Shown here: positions 49,301-59,791 of the stretch, piece after piece
Layout of the letters: every line of letters begins with the position of its first letter
Numbering within the stretch: position 1 is the stretch's first letter
Source: RH-AL1 sp965249685
Lineage (GTDB): Bacteria > Pseudomonadota > Alphaproteobacteria > Rhizobiales > Beijerinckiaceae
NCBI GenBank assembly: GCA_965249685.1
Contig: CBDFMN010000003.1
Coordinates: forward strand, 1,488,001-1,552,000
Length of the DNA stretch: 64,000 bases
Direction of reading: 5' to 3'
Position numbers and translations under genes: made by a program
The notes under the pieces: generated by a model
Seen by the model: the letters and a program-made list of their open reading frames with translations, nothing else
Database searches by the model: none
Told to the model about the DNA's origin: nothing

Positions 49301-49510
49301 GGCGAACGGACCTTCGAGGAAATTCGCAAGCGCTACCGCGCCGACGCCGATTTCCGCACGACGGTCGATCGCTACGTCCAGGAGTTCGAGCGGCTGCTGA
49401 CGCAGGTGCAGGACACCGACCGCGACGACCAGATGACGCGGACCTATCTCGCCTCCGACAGCGGCAAGGTCTACACCATGCTCGCGCACGCCTCCGGGCG
49501 GCTCGCGTAG
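43364..49510 (+). CDS. Giant membrane-anchored coiled-coil protein, GPR/RgsE-like (growth pole ring)
   Basis: The 2048-residue protein has a disordered N-terminus (1-125) and two transmembrane helices near residues 138-157 and 173-192. Long helical sequence follows, without a recognised enzyme. Between about 500 and 1098 the sequence repeats every 22 residues with the core (L/M)HERL, as in apolipoprotein A-type repeats. A Pro-rich linker (about 1830-1935) leads to a conserved C-terminal domain (about 1939-2048; DPTAVADAWEAYRRGDEDAF). Size, helix pair, apolipoprotein-like repeats and C-terminal domain match the growth pole ring proteins of Agrobacterium (GPR) and Sinorhizobium (RgsE), essential for polar growth. 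This is architecture-based and needs a homology search. Confidence 0.75.
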   Translation: MANPGKAHDPAAAALSAIEEALNLTDVPDASPPERPAAKQEARPSDGRRIEPRAEDRLTNPLLRTPTDQQPRERAGRPKLPEIDDNTLFATPRRKPAGAALGDEKPTVTPSSMPANDDRESVGQILRAMQVKPSGTPMVVAGLASVAWIVVCALYLYSDRANLAGGSLLQPRTALVLLAIVGPLLFFFMTAALTRRAQEVRMTARSMMQVAVRLAEPETIATEQMVTLSQAIRREIASMGDGIERALARAGELETLVRSEVSNLERSYGENERRVRSLIDELSSEREAIVANADKVRGAIAGAHESFARDLDGVSERLVATVGEAGSRVTNSLGAKGEEIRAALVHVGDACAANIGTRGGDLIDRLTRTTASVTEALTGHTLELEGRFAGAGETLIADLAHRADDIVRRLDETGSRISDTIVTRGDGLAVRLAETGDRLHDVVAVQGNALHENLHGMADQIAGLITERTQAAQAAFETSGATLTALLNDNHARVQASFDEHGHDLHRRFSDKSDEVALALASHTDALHERVAETLGTTLATLDTHREQMLDHVEAATGAATGRLSDQVGALSRQLADTAEQTTTALSSHAEAMHERLAGTAGEAIAALSDHTGALHERLQATTTDTTRALGEHAATMHERLTGTANEAVTALAERTGTLHERLEATTAETARLLDLHAASMHERLTGTAGAAVTAWTDHTGALHEKLEAATAETARVLGEHADTLTSRLAAASTETTGALTAHGEALHERIASAAQETVSALTLHTDSLNERLGGAASETIEAFNSQASELHERLAAIANETTTALASHTDGMHEALSTTANDTMTALTAHVDDMHERLSGTAQHTVDALAAHHQTMREQIDTAGAASAAALADHAKTLDERLSLTSHNTISALDTHAGTIGGRLEDVSRQTIGGLSTHTDALIQRLSETSSTTQAALGDHVDGLHARIEEAAAATIEALNTHRDLMTGEAGTVAANVIAMAADHAQTINERLTSTTTDTLAVLDEHARTMHEQLGATTKEAVAALAGHIDEMQGQLASGVEATAGTLSRHAETLQETFIANTRAAIAGLGEQIDVLHARFAEISAEAISAIGTHGERINDALATRLADFNTTFVTHGDEASTRIGDHAERFTATLNDRFGAIENTLIVHGSGLDERLGARLREATELLDTQIGAVETRAVDRVQSVSSTLTTLVARIDTGLDTRAKALNETLAARTMDIARTLNEGGRDVTQAFEARIAEIDTVFSTRTAAVSETLDGQITRFDRQIVGRLETIATELESKGRLVADELLSRATALDGMLGEHVETLNLTLEREAGKLRRLVTEAVNEIDGTLSGRAGDIGATLQGRVAEIAGTLNGHLAEIDRTLSTRAGEASSALQAQVAAIAATLRGGLADIDGVLTKQAGEAGATLQGRVAEIATSLQTGLGAIERALDEKARVFHDGLSASSDQIAGLFDERGADLVEKLGARGEAIATEMTSVGEMVTQTIAQRGTLIVEHLGRTQAEFGVSLDRSGADLRAAIEGSVANSVRSLLTTNEKLRNEMVAVIDRLGASSASLQRMIGSANTDFAAVDATLGARMAEFKGAVAHVADEIDRLNTAAGATVEGAGAIAATIAGHHQALATSSTAMTEAQADVDGKLEARRLAMEALLNNVAGRHDDFESMMTSFAGLLEESFKKAEARARDIGAFLSESTEATAGHIEQRFAEIRSTTGKERERTASALRSAYDQAAGELESIFGQSTSRFQAAAEEMQGIAKQIARELEATREEVRRNANDLPKETAEQASALRRVVADQIKALNELTNIVTRSGRSLDMSEAAPDDVPVRQTHSAAAPVPEPSKQAAQPLQDAFLDLPRPERARAEAARPEPVRQSVNRPQSLPSNEASPPSVPAPQRPTPPADRGQGWLSELLARASREEAAPPPAPPAALPAPAAPSAPPQPIDAISLDIARMVDPTAVADAWEAYRRGDEDAFAHGIYTGRGERTFEEIRKRYRADADFRTTVDRYVQEFERLLTQVQDTDRDDQMTRTYLASDSGKVYTMLAHASGRLA
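44860..46620 (+). repeat. Tandem 22-residue (66-bp) repeats within the GPR-like gene
   Basis: Repeat core LHERL/MHERL recurs in fixed register: LHRRF at residue 505 and LHARF at residue 1077 differ by exactly 26 x 22 residues. In the stretch 45140-45500 every second unit is alike: MHERLxGTA begins at bases 45140, 45272 and 45404, 132 bases apart, alternating with LHERLxATT units. The unit is 2 x 11 residues, the hendecad rhythm of apolipoprotein-type amphipathic helices. Confidence 0.85.
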
Positions 49511-49529
49511 GAGCCGTCCACGAAGGGCA

Positions 49530-49930
49530 GGTGCCAGCCGGCCTGTAAGCCGGGTTCTGTACGGCGCGCGGGCTTAAACCCGCACACGTGACGGCCATTC
49601 CTCTGGGGCGGCCGTTACCGGCCGCCTCGAGCAACCAACCCGGGCGACGGTCGGAAGACGGACCTGGCGCGCACCCGCAAGCGGGCCGCGCCGCGTCGCC
49701 CCTATTCGGTTTTGCTCCCGGTGGGGCTTGCCATGCCGCTCCTGTTGCCAGGCGCGCGGTGCGCTCTTACCGCACCGTTTCACCCTTGCCGGAGCCGAAG
49801 CTCCGGCGGTTTGTTTTCTGTGGCGCTTTCCCTGGGGTCACCCCCGCCGGACGTTATCCGGCACCGTGTCTCGCTGGAGCCCGGACTTTCCTCCGCCTTT
49901 CGGCAGCGGCCGTCCGGCCGGCTGGCGGCT
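49530..49930 (-). ncRNA. rnpB: RNase P RNA, bacterial class A
   Basis: Catalytic RNA of tRNA 5' processing, read on the minus strand. Diagnostic conserved blocks are GAGGAAAGTCCGGGCTCC near the 5' end, GCCGGATAACGTCCGGC, GGGGGTGACCCCAGGGAAAG, and AGAACCCGGCTTACAGGCC near the 3' end. The P1 helix is an 11-bp pairing of GCCAGCCGGCC (49916-49926 on the plus strand complement) with GGCCGGCTGGC (49533-49543). Ends are estimated from P1; the exact termini may vary by several bases. Confidence 0.93.
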
Positions 49931-50230
49931 CGTGTCTAACGGGTTTGGCGCAGAAGGCCAGCCCCGCGGCCTTCCTGGGAACAAGGAATGATGACCCGGA
50001 AACGCCCCGCGATCATCGTCTTGGTGTTCTGACTCGCTTGGTCCGGAAGAGAGCCGATCGACGGAAGCGGCCCTTGCTCCGGCAAGCTCCGGTTAACCGC
50101 ACTTGCGAATGTGTGACCCAATTGCCGCGCCTTCACAGAAAAGAGGAAGCGCGTTCCGCTCATCTTGTTTCTGGCGCACTTGAATTGCTTTTCGCGACTT
50201 CGAGCGATTGCCCTCACACTGGAAACTCCG

Positions 50231-50560
50231 ATGACGAAACTTCTCACGTCTGTGGCGCTGGTTGCGGCGATCGGCCTGGCCGGCTGCGGCTATACGCCGG
50301 AACAGCGCGCGGCGAGCGGCGGCCTCATCGGCGCCGGCACGGGCGCAGCGATCGCCTCAGCGGCCGGCGGCGGCGTGGGTGGCGTCGTCGCGGGCAGCCT
50401 TCTCGGCGCCGGCGCGGGCGCGCTCATCGGCGCCAATACCCGCCCCGGGCCGCCCCCACCGCCTCCCGTCTACGTGGTCGCGCCGCCGCCACCGCGGTGC
50501 GCGCGACCCGGCTATGACGCCTACGGCCGGCCGGTCTGCTTCGCCTACTACGGCTATTGA
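50231..50560 (+). CDS. Glycine-zipper outer membrane lipoprotein
   Basis: The 109-residue protein has a lipoprotein signal peptide (LLTSVALVAAIGLAGCGYT) with lipobox LAGC and Cys19 for acylation. A glycine-zipper region follows (GGLIGAGTGAAIASAAGGGV, GSLLGAGAGALIGANT), as in the 17-kDa surface antigen family. A Pro-rich then Tyr-rich C-terminus (PPPPPPVYVV, YDAYGRPVCFAYYGY) is present. Its TGA overlaps the TTG start of the downstream amidase (TTGA), which points to a cell-wall operon. The role is likely envelope structural. Confidence 0.85.
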   Translation: MTKLLTSVALVAAIGLAGCGYTPEQRAASGGLIGAGTGAAIASAAGGGVGGVVAGSLLGAGAGALIGANTRPGPPPPPPVYVVAPPPPRCARPGYDAYGRPVCFAYYGY

Positions 50561-51309
50561 CCTTCGACAGCGTCCGCGTCGACGATATCGCGCCCTCGCC
50601 GAACCATGGCGAGCGGCGCCGTGCCCTCGATGCGTTGGTGCTCCATTATACCGGCATGCGCAGCGGCCGCGCCGCGCTGGCCCACCTCTGCGACCCCGCT
50701 TCAAACGTTTCCTGCCATTATTTCGTGTGGGAGGACGGACGCACGACCCAGATGGTTCCGGAGGCGCGCCGCGCCTGGCACGCTGGACGCAGCCTTTGGG
50801 CCGGCGAGGCGGATATGAATTCCGCTTCGATCGGGATCGAGATCGTCAACGCGGGCCATGACGGCGGCTGCCCGCCCTACCCTCTCGCGCAGGTCGCTTC
50901 GGTGACGGCCCTATGCCGCGACATCATGCGACGCCACGCCATCCCAGCCTCCCGCGTCCTCGCCCATTCCGATATCGCACCCGGCCGCAAGATCGATCCT
51001 GGCGAGTGGTTCCCGTGGGACCAACTCGCGACCGCCGGCGTCGGCCTGTGGGTAACGCCCGCGCCGATCGGGGACGGGTCGATGATGCGCCTCGGGGACG
51101 AGGGCGCGTCCGTACAGGCTCTGCAGGAAGACCTGGCCCGTTTCGGCTACGGCGTGCTGGCCGACGGCCGCTTCGACGCCGCCACTGCCGACGTTGTCGC
51201 GGCCTTTCAGCGCCATCATCGCCCTTCGCTCGTCGACGGCCAAGCCGATGCCTCCACGCGCGCGACCTTGGCGGCGTTGTTCCTAACGGGTCGGGACCCG
51301 ACCGGTTGA
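50557..51309 (+). CDS. N-acetylmuramoyl-L-alanine amidase (Amidase_2 plus peptidoglycan-binding domain)
   Basis: The 250-residue enzyme, similar to AmpD/AmiD, removes stem peptides from muramic acid. Zinc ligands appear as His in LDALVLHYTGM and His in SRVLAHSDIAPGRKIDPG, with further conserved residues in RRAWHAG and SIGIEIVNAGH. The C-terminal part is a PG_binding_1 repeat (GASVQALQEDLARFGYGVLA, FDAATADVVAAFQRHH). The start is TTG overlapping the lipoprotein stop. No signal peptide is visible, so it may act on recycled anhydro-muropeptides in the cytoplasm, like AmpD. Confidence 0.9.
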   Translation: MTFDSVRVDDIAPSPNHGERRRALDALVLHYTGMRSGRAALAHLCDPASNVSCHYFVWEDGRTTQMVPEARRAWHAGRSLWAGEADMNSASIGIEIVNAGHDGGCPPYPLAQVASVTALCRDIMRRHAIPASRVLAHSDIAPGRKIDPGEWFPWDQLATAGVGLWVTPAPIGDGSMMRLGDEGASVQALQEDLARFGYGVLADGRFDAATADVVAAFQRHHRPSLVDGQADASTRATLAALFLTGRDPTG

Positions 51310-51905
51310 TATCAGGCCAAGACTTGGAGCGACGGCGCCTCGACGCCCTCGGCGCTTCGCACATGACGGCGCTGGAATCCTATCGCGCCGCGCTGGAATC
51401 ACGACGGGGACCGACGCCGCATTGCGACCCCCTCGACGGCGGCATCGCGGCCGAATGCCTGCTGCTGCTGGAAACGCCGGGGCCGCGCGGCGGAACGATC
51501 CGCTTCGTCTCGCGCGACAACCCGACGGGGACGGCGCGCAATATCACGCGGTTCTGCCAAGCCGCCGGGCTCGACCGCCGCCGCATGGTAATCTGGAACG
51601 CGGTGCCCTGGATGATTCACGCACCCGGCGCGCGTAACCGAGCGCCGAAACGGGCAGAGATCACGGCTGGCCTTGAACAACTACCGGGCTTTCTTGCGCT
51701 GCTCCCGGCCTTGCGAGTCGTCGTGCTCGCCGGCCGCGTTGCGGCTCAAGCCGCGACGGTTGTCGCAACCTGCAGGCCCGGCATGCGGATCCTCACCATG
51801 CCGCACCCGAGTCCAATCTACGTCGTGACGGCACCGGACATTGCCGGCCGCCTCGAAGCAACCCTGGCCACGGCGGCAGCCATCATCGCTGCCCCTGCCG
51901 GCTAG
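51306..51905 (+). CDS. Uracil-DNA glycosylase superfamily protein
   Basis: The 199-residue protein has CLLLLETPGPRGGTIRFVSR, MVIWNAVPWMIHAP, LRVVVLAGRVAA and MRILTMPHPSP, the last two in the positions of the UDG active-site motifs. Family 4/5 type enzymes have such layout; the exact base specificity is unknown. The start was assigned to TTG at 51306 (MISGQDLERRRL), overlapping the amidase TGA by four bases. An ATG at 51363 would remove the N-terminal helix found in relatives. It is the third gene of a lipoprotein-amidase-UDG unit. Confidence 0.75.
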   Translation: MISGQDLERRRLDALGASHMTALESYRAALESRRGPTPHCDPLDGGIAAECLLLLETPGPRGGTIRFVSRDNPTGTARNITRFCQAAGLDRRRMVIWNAVPWMIHAPGARNRAPKRAEITAGLEQLPGFLALLPALRVVVLAGRVAAQAATVVATCRPGMRILTMPHPSPIYVVTAPDIAGRLEATLATAAAIIAAPAG

Positions 51906-51908
51906 AGC

Positions 51909-55654
<3,746 letters not shown>

Positions 55655-55655
<1 letters not shown>

Positions 55656-56575
55656 CAGGCGGCCTTCTGTTCGCGGGTCTTGGGACGCATACCGAGGAGA
55701 TGGCAGATGGCGTAGACGAGGTCGGCGCGGTTCATCGTGTAGAAGTGGAAGTCGCAGACGCCGCGGTCGACGAGGTCGAGCACCTGTTCCGCGGCCACGG
55801 TCGCGGCAACGAGGCGACGGGTGGCCGGGTCGTCGTCGAGCCCCTCGAAGCGGTCAGCCAGCCACTGCGGCACGGAAGCACCGGCCCGCCGGGCGAACTG
55901 CGCCGTCTGCTTGAAGCTCTGCACGGGGACGATACCCGGGATGACCGGGATGCCGATGCCCTTGGCCCGCACCTTGTCCATAAACCGCAGGTAGATCTCG
56001 TTATCAAAGAAGAACTGGGTGATCGCCCGCGTCGCGCCGGCGTCGACCTTGGCCTTCAACACGTCGATATCGGCGTCGAGCGATGCGCTTTCCGGATGCC
56101 CCTCGGGATAGGCGGAGACGGTGACCTCGAAGTCGCCGACGCGCTTCAGCCCGGCCACGAGTTCAGTCGATGTGGCGTACCCTTCCGAATGCGCCTCGTA
56201 GCGCGTGCCGGGACCGCTCTGCGGGTCGCCGCGCAGCGCCACGATATGCCGGACTCCGACGTTCCAGTAATCGCGCGCGACCTCGTTCACCTCGGCGCGG
56301 CTGGCATCGACGCAGGTGAGGTGCGCGGCCGGCCGCACGCTCGTTTCGCGCACGAGACGGGCTAGGGTCGTATGGGTCCGCTCGCGCGTGGCCCCGCCGG
56401 CGCCATAGGTTACAGAGACGAAATCGGGATGCAGCGGAGCCAGTCGGCTGATCGATTCCCACAGCGTCGTCTCCATTTCCGCAGTCTTCGGCGGAAAGAA
56501 CTCGAACGACACGTTGAAACGCGAGTCCGCTTCGTTGGCGCCGGGGCGCGGCATTCTGGACACGGGCTGGTGCAT
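55655..56575 (-). CDS. metF: Methylenetetrahydrofolate reductase
   Basis: FAD enzyme reducing 5,10-methylene- to 5-methyl-tetrahydrofolate, the methyl donor for MetH. The 306-residue protein has NVSFEFFPPKTAEMETTLWE, PDFVSVTYGAGGATRERTH, HIVALRGDPQSGPG and ITQFFFDNEIYLRFMDKV. The start is ATG sharing an A with the sahR stop (TGATG); likewise its stop overlaps metH. The three genes are therefore tightly translationally linked and under one operator. Confidence 0.96.
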
Positions 56576-57576
56576 CAGGCGATTTCCCGAAGGTGAAGCG
56601 GCGGAGCGTCGGCGACGAAGCGCCGGTCGCGGGCCATCCAAAGCGATACGGTAAGCTTGCCCCCGTCGCGCGCGTCCGGCGCCAAATCGCGCGCCAGCGT
56701 GACGTCTAGGCCGGCGTCGGCCATGAAGCCGGCGATCTCCTCCTGGGAGAAGCCGAGACGGCGGTGGGCATGGTCGGCGCGCAGGGTCTCTTCCGCATGC
56801 GGTGCGAAGTCGACGACAAGCAGACGTCCGCCCGGACGCAGCGTGCGCGCCACCTCGCGCAGGGCACGCGAGGGATCGTCGAGATAATGCAACACCTGAT
56901 GCAGGATGGCGAGATCGAAGGCGTTGCGCTCGACGGGCAGAGCGAACATGTCGCCCTGGCGAAGCTGCACGTTGCGCAGGCCGGCCCGGTCGAGACGGTC
57001 GCGCGCGACGCTCAGCATGGACGGCGACTGATCGATCCCAAGCGCGCGGCTTGCTTGCGGCGCCACCAGTTCCAGCATGCGGCCCGTGCCGGTGCCGACG
57101 TCGAGGACGGCATCGAGCGGGGCGATCCCAATCGCGACACGGATCGCGTGCTCAACATGGTTTTCCGCGATGTGCATCGCGCGGACCTTGTCCCAGGTCG
57201 CGGCGTGGCTGGCAAAGTAGCGGGCCGCCTGGTCGGCACGGGCTGCGCGAACCTCCTGCAGGCGCGCCCGGTCGGCGACAAGGATGGGATCGTCAGGTCG
57301 GACGGCGGCGATGATACTGCGGGCGAGCGTCGCGCCCGGACCCGATTGTGCAGCGAGAAGAAACACCCACGCGCCTTCGCGGTGACGCTCTACCAGGCCT
57401 GCCTCGACCAGCAGTTTCAGATGGCGGGAGATGCGCGGCTGAGACTGGCCGAGAATGGCGACCAGTTCGCTCACCGTCAGTTCGGCATCGCAGAGAATCG
57501 CCAAGAGCCGGAGGCGCGTCGCCTCGCTGGCGGCAGCGAGGCCGCAAAGCACCTCTTCCATCGACGTCTGGTCCAA
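56575..57576 (-). CDS. sahR: SahR-like ArsR-family regulator fused to a methyltransferase domain
   Basis: The 333-residue protein has an N-terminal winged HTH (about 8-90; ASEATRLRLLAILCDAELTV, SQPRISRHLKLLVEAGLVER) and a C-terminal class I methyltransferase-like domain (DAVLDVGTGTGRMLELVAPQ, DFAPHAEETLRADHAHRRLG). The same architecture occurs in SahR, which represses methionine-cycle genes until S-adenosylhomocysteine binds. The start was placed at TTG, five bases after AGGAGG; the in-frame ATG at 57603 lies inside the operator palindrome and has no ribosome binding site. It is autoregulated in all likelihood and heads metF-metH. Confidence 0.88.
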   Translation of the reverse strand: MDQTSMEEVLCGLAAASEATRLRLLAILCDAELTVSELVAILGQSQPRISRHLKLLVEAGLVERHREGAWVFLLAAQSGPGATLARSIIAAVRPDDPILVADRARLQEVRAARADQAARYFASHAATWDKVRAMHIAENHVEHAIRVAIGIAPLDAVLDVGTGTGRMLELVAPQASRALGIDQSPSMLSVARDRLDRAGLRNVQLRQGDMFALPVERNAFDLAILHQVLHYLDDPSRALREVARTLRPGGRLLVVDFAPHAEETLRADHAHRRLGFSQEEIAGFMADAGLDVTLARDLAPDARDGGKLTVSLWMARDRRFVADAPPLHLREIA

Positions 57577-57598
57577 TCCTACCTCCTGAGCGGAACCA

Positions 57599-57620
57599 GA
57601 CATAAAGATATCTTTATGTC
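57599..57620. promoter_or_regulatory. Perfect 22-bp palindrome, probable SahR operator
   Basis: GACATAAAGAT followed by its exact reverse complement ATCTTTATGTC lies 22 bases before the assigned sahR start. An ArsR-family dimer would bind such a site. The sequence agrees with the ATAAAGATATCTTTAT-type motif reported for SahR in Alphaproteobacteria. Its location suggests control of sahR-metF-metH. Confidence 0.8.
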
Positions 57621-58144
57621 TGTAAAGCTCATTCTTCCTAGTTGGTGTGGAAAGCAGGTGGCTGGATTGCGCGCAGTGCAGCCTAACCACTGCGTCAACA
57701 GCCTCATCTCGCCTCCGGCCGCTCTGTTTTCGCCACTGTCGGCTGCGCCGGAGACTTCGATATCCTAACCGCGGGAGCCGCAATCAACGTAGTTCCCCGC
57801 AAACGCGACGCTCCGAGCGACCGCCAACCGTCTCGAGATCCCAGCGACAAGGGCCGTCCGGCGAAATCGGAGGCTTTTTGCGTCTCGTGGTTGCAGCTTG
57901 CCGATTTCGACGGCAATCATTGATGAGGACCGCGTCTTTTTCAGCATTTCGGCGTTGTAAGCAAAAGTAGCATGATCGTCTCGATAGCTTGCTTGGAAAG
58001 CGGTCTCGCCCTTTATCCGCCTAGCACAGCCGGGCCGGCGGCTTTCGGCGAGAAACGCCCTGTTCTAGTTTGCCAAAGCCCGGTTACGCGCCCTCTCTCG
58101 ATCGAGGCGGCGGCTTCATCAACTGTTTCCACATGGAGGACACG
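57621..58144. other. Intergenic region between sahR and the PsiF-repeat gene
   Basis: These 524 bases separate divergent genes and must hold both promoters. There is no coding frame with a good ribosome binding site, tRNA or terminator that I can see. The final bases give the PsiF gene its GGAGG. Confidence 0.4.
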
Positions 58145-58408
58145 ATGCCCAATTTTACCAAGCTCGCCGCTTCGATCGGCATCGCCGCGACCCTGGTCCT
58201 TTCGGGGATGGCCGCTGCCCTGGCCCAAACTGCTGCCCCGACTACGACTGAAAAAACGGCCGCGAGCGCGGCCAAGACCGATAAGGCGGACAAGACGTCC
58301 GAGGCCGACAAGCGTGCGAAGGCCGCAGATTGCTCCAAGCAGGCGGACGCTAAGAAGCTGCATGGGACGGAGCGGGCCAAGTTTCGAGAGACCTGCAAGA
58401 AGGGCTGA
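58145..58408 (+). CDS. PsiF repeat-containing exported protein
   Basis: The 87-residue protein has a signal peptide (SIGIAATLVLSGMAAALAQT, cleavage after LAQ or nearby) and a Lys/Ala/Thr-rich linker. One PsiF-type repeat closes it, CSKQADAKKLHGTERAKFRE then TCKKG, with two Cys that could form a disulfide. PsiF of E. coli is a phosphate-starvation protein with two such repeats; a single repeat is unusual but seen elsewhere. GGAGG precedes the ATG. It is convergent with the next gene, two bases apart. Confidence 0.82.
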   Translation: MPNFTKLAASIGIAATLVLSGMAAALAQTAAPTTTEKTAASAAKTDKADKTSEADKRAKAADCSKQADAKKLHGTERAKFRETCKKG

Positions 58409-58410
58409 TA

Positions 58411-59103
58411 CTAGGGTTCGACGGCCAACACCCATGTCCGCTTGACCGCCGCATCTTCCAGACTTGGCAGGACGGGCACGGCGTAGTCGGCGAGCGTCCG
58501 AAGTCCGGAGCGCGGCAGATAAGCTCGGCCGGGATCGCCGACCAACACGGCGACGCCGCGCCGCGCCTCTGCGGCCAGCCAGACATGAACCCGATCCGCC
58601 GTGTCCTTTTGATAGCTGATGTCGCCGGCTAGGATGACGGTCCAAGGACCTTCCTCTCCGACGAGGTCGGCACGGAGGACCTCGACCGCGAGGCTGTTGG
58701 CTTGCGCGTTCAAGCCGATGGCCGTTGCGGCGTAGGAGTCGATGTCGACGGCCTGCACGCGAGCCGCGCCGGCTCGGGATGCCGCCAAGGCGCAGAGGCC
58801 AGAGCCTGACGCGAAGTCGAGCACGTGCCGGCTGGCCACCCAGTCTCGATGGTCCAGGACGAAGCGGGCCAAGGCCTGCCCGCCCGCCCAGGCAAAGGCC
58901 CAAAACGGCGGCGGGAGGTTCGACCGGTCGAGGTGGACTTCCGTCCGTTCCCAAAGGACGAAGGCCTCTTGGGCCAGGTGGAGGCGCAACTCCGGCACGA
59001 ACGGCACCGTTTCGAGGCGCGTGTTGGCGCGGACGAACGCGGCTCGGTCCGGCTCCGACGTCACAGCGCGCTGGGGTATGTCACGAGGCAAGAATTCAAC
59101 CAT
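58411..59103 (-). CDS. Lysine methyltransferase-like protein (ETFB-KMT / METTL20 type)
   Basis: The 230-residue class I methyltransferase has PPPFWAFAWAGGQALARFVL, HVLDFASGSGLCALAASRAG, QAVDIDSYAATAIGLNAQAN, ILAGDISYQKDTADRVHVWL and VAVLVGDPGRAYLPRSGLRT. The order W-x-G-G-Q-A-L, D-x-x-S-G, GD and L-V-G-D-P-G-R matches the human ETFB lysine methyltransferase (METTL20) and its bacterial relatives. A bacterial ETF-beta subunit is the likely substrate. The start is uncertain: the ATG used here overlaps the divergent trmO start region, while GTG at 59064 fits family N-termini. Confidence 0.72.
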   Translation of the reverse strand: MVEFLPRDIPQRAVTSEPDRAAFVRANTRLETVPFVPELRLHLAQEAFVLWERTEVHLDRSNLPPPFWAFAWAGGQALARFVLDHRDWVASRHVLDFASGSGLCALAASRAGAARVQAVDIDSYAATAIGLNAQANSLAVEVLRADLVGEEGPWTVILAGDISYQKDTADRVHVWLAAEARRGVAVLVGDPGRAYLPRSGLRTLADYAVPVLPSLEDAAVKRTWVLAVEP

Positions 59104-59119
59104 GGCACGGGAGTTCGTC

Positions 59120-59593
59120 ATGACCAATGAGCCGGGCGGCGAGGACGTGAGAGTTGGCGAGAAGACGGTCGTGCTCGATCGGCCTGCCGACGCGACGCTC
59201 GTCTTTATCGGCCACATCGCGACGCCATGGACCAACCGGGCCGACTGCCCGCGGCAAGGCACGTATGAGGGACCGGTATGCCGCCTGGTGGTCGACGAGC
59301 TCTGGGCGGAGGCGCTGACAGGCATCGAACGCCAAGCGGATTTGCAGGTGCTCTATTGGATGGATCAAGCGCGGCGCGACCTCGTGCTGCTCGCCCCGCG
59401 CGGGCGCGTCGAGCCGGCCGGCACCTTTTCCCTGCGCGCGCCGACGCGGCCCAATCCGATCGCATCGTCGATCGTGAGCCTGATGGAGCGGCAGGGCCGG
59501 ACGCTGATGGTGCGCGGGCTCGACTGCGTCACCGGAACGCCGCTGCTCGACATCAAGCCGTGGCGCGCGCCCGCGCGCGGAGACGCCGCTTGA
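59120..59593 (+). CDS. trmO: tRNA (N6-threonylcarbamoyladenosine37-N6)-methyltransferase, TsaA/TrmO family
   Basis: The 157-residue protein has the TsaA beta-barrel pattern: LVFIGHIATPWTNRADCPRQ, GRVEPAGTFSLRAPTRPNPI and VRGLDCVTGTPLLDIKPWRA. TrmO methylates t6A37 in tRNA-Thr using SAM. The start is ATG preceded by GGGAG; an ATG six codons earlier (59102), inside the palindromic CATG shared with the divergent methyltransferase gene, is possible. It precedes the TPP riboswitch by about 30 bases. Confidence 0.88.
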   Translation: MTNEPGGEDVRVGEKTVVLDRPADATLVFIGHIATPWTNRADCPRQGTYEGPVCRLVVDELWAEALTGIERQADLQVLYWMDQARRDLVLLAPRGRVEPAGTFSLRAPTRPNPIASSIVSLMERQGRTLMVRGLDCVTGTPLLDIKPWRAPARGDAA

Positions 59594-59624
59594 CGAATAC
59601 CACCCCGACACCCACACTCCGATG

Positions 59625-59735
59625 CTCAAGCCGAGGGGATCCCCGACAGGGGGCTGAGAGGCTGGCGGCACCGCATGGTGGCCCGGCGACCCTTTGAACC
59701 TGATCCAGTTCGACCTGGCGTAGGGATGGCCGACG
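59625..59735 (+). promoter_or_regulatory. TPP riboswitch (thi box)
   Basis: The thi-box signature is complete: GGGGATCCCCGACAGGGGGC then GCTGAGAGGCTGG, and CGACCCTTTGAACCTGATCC with CTGGCGTAGGGA. The element lies directly upstream of thiO-thiS-thiG-thiE and represses them when thiamine pyrophosphate is abundant. In Proteobacteria it usually acts by hiding the ribosome binding site. The ends are estimates. Confidence 0.95.
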
Positions 59736-59791
59736 GTTCGCCGCCCCTGTCTCAACCTGGTCAATGGATCGCCCGCGCGGAGGTGAAGCGC

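Noticed and set aside
50913..51305. N-terminal extension of the UDG-like gene through the amidase gene
   Set aside because: It lies in another frame of the conserved amidase; the UDG-like product starts near 51306.
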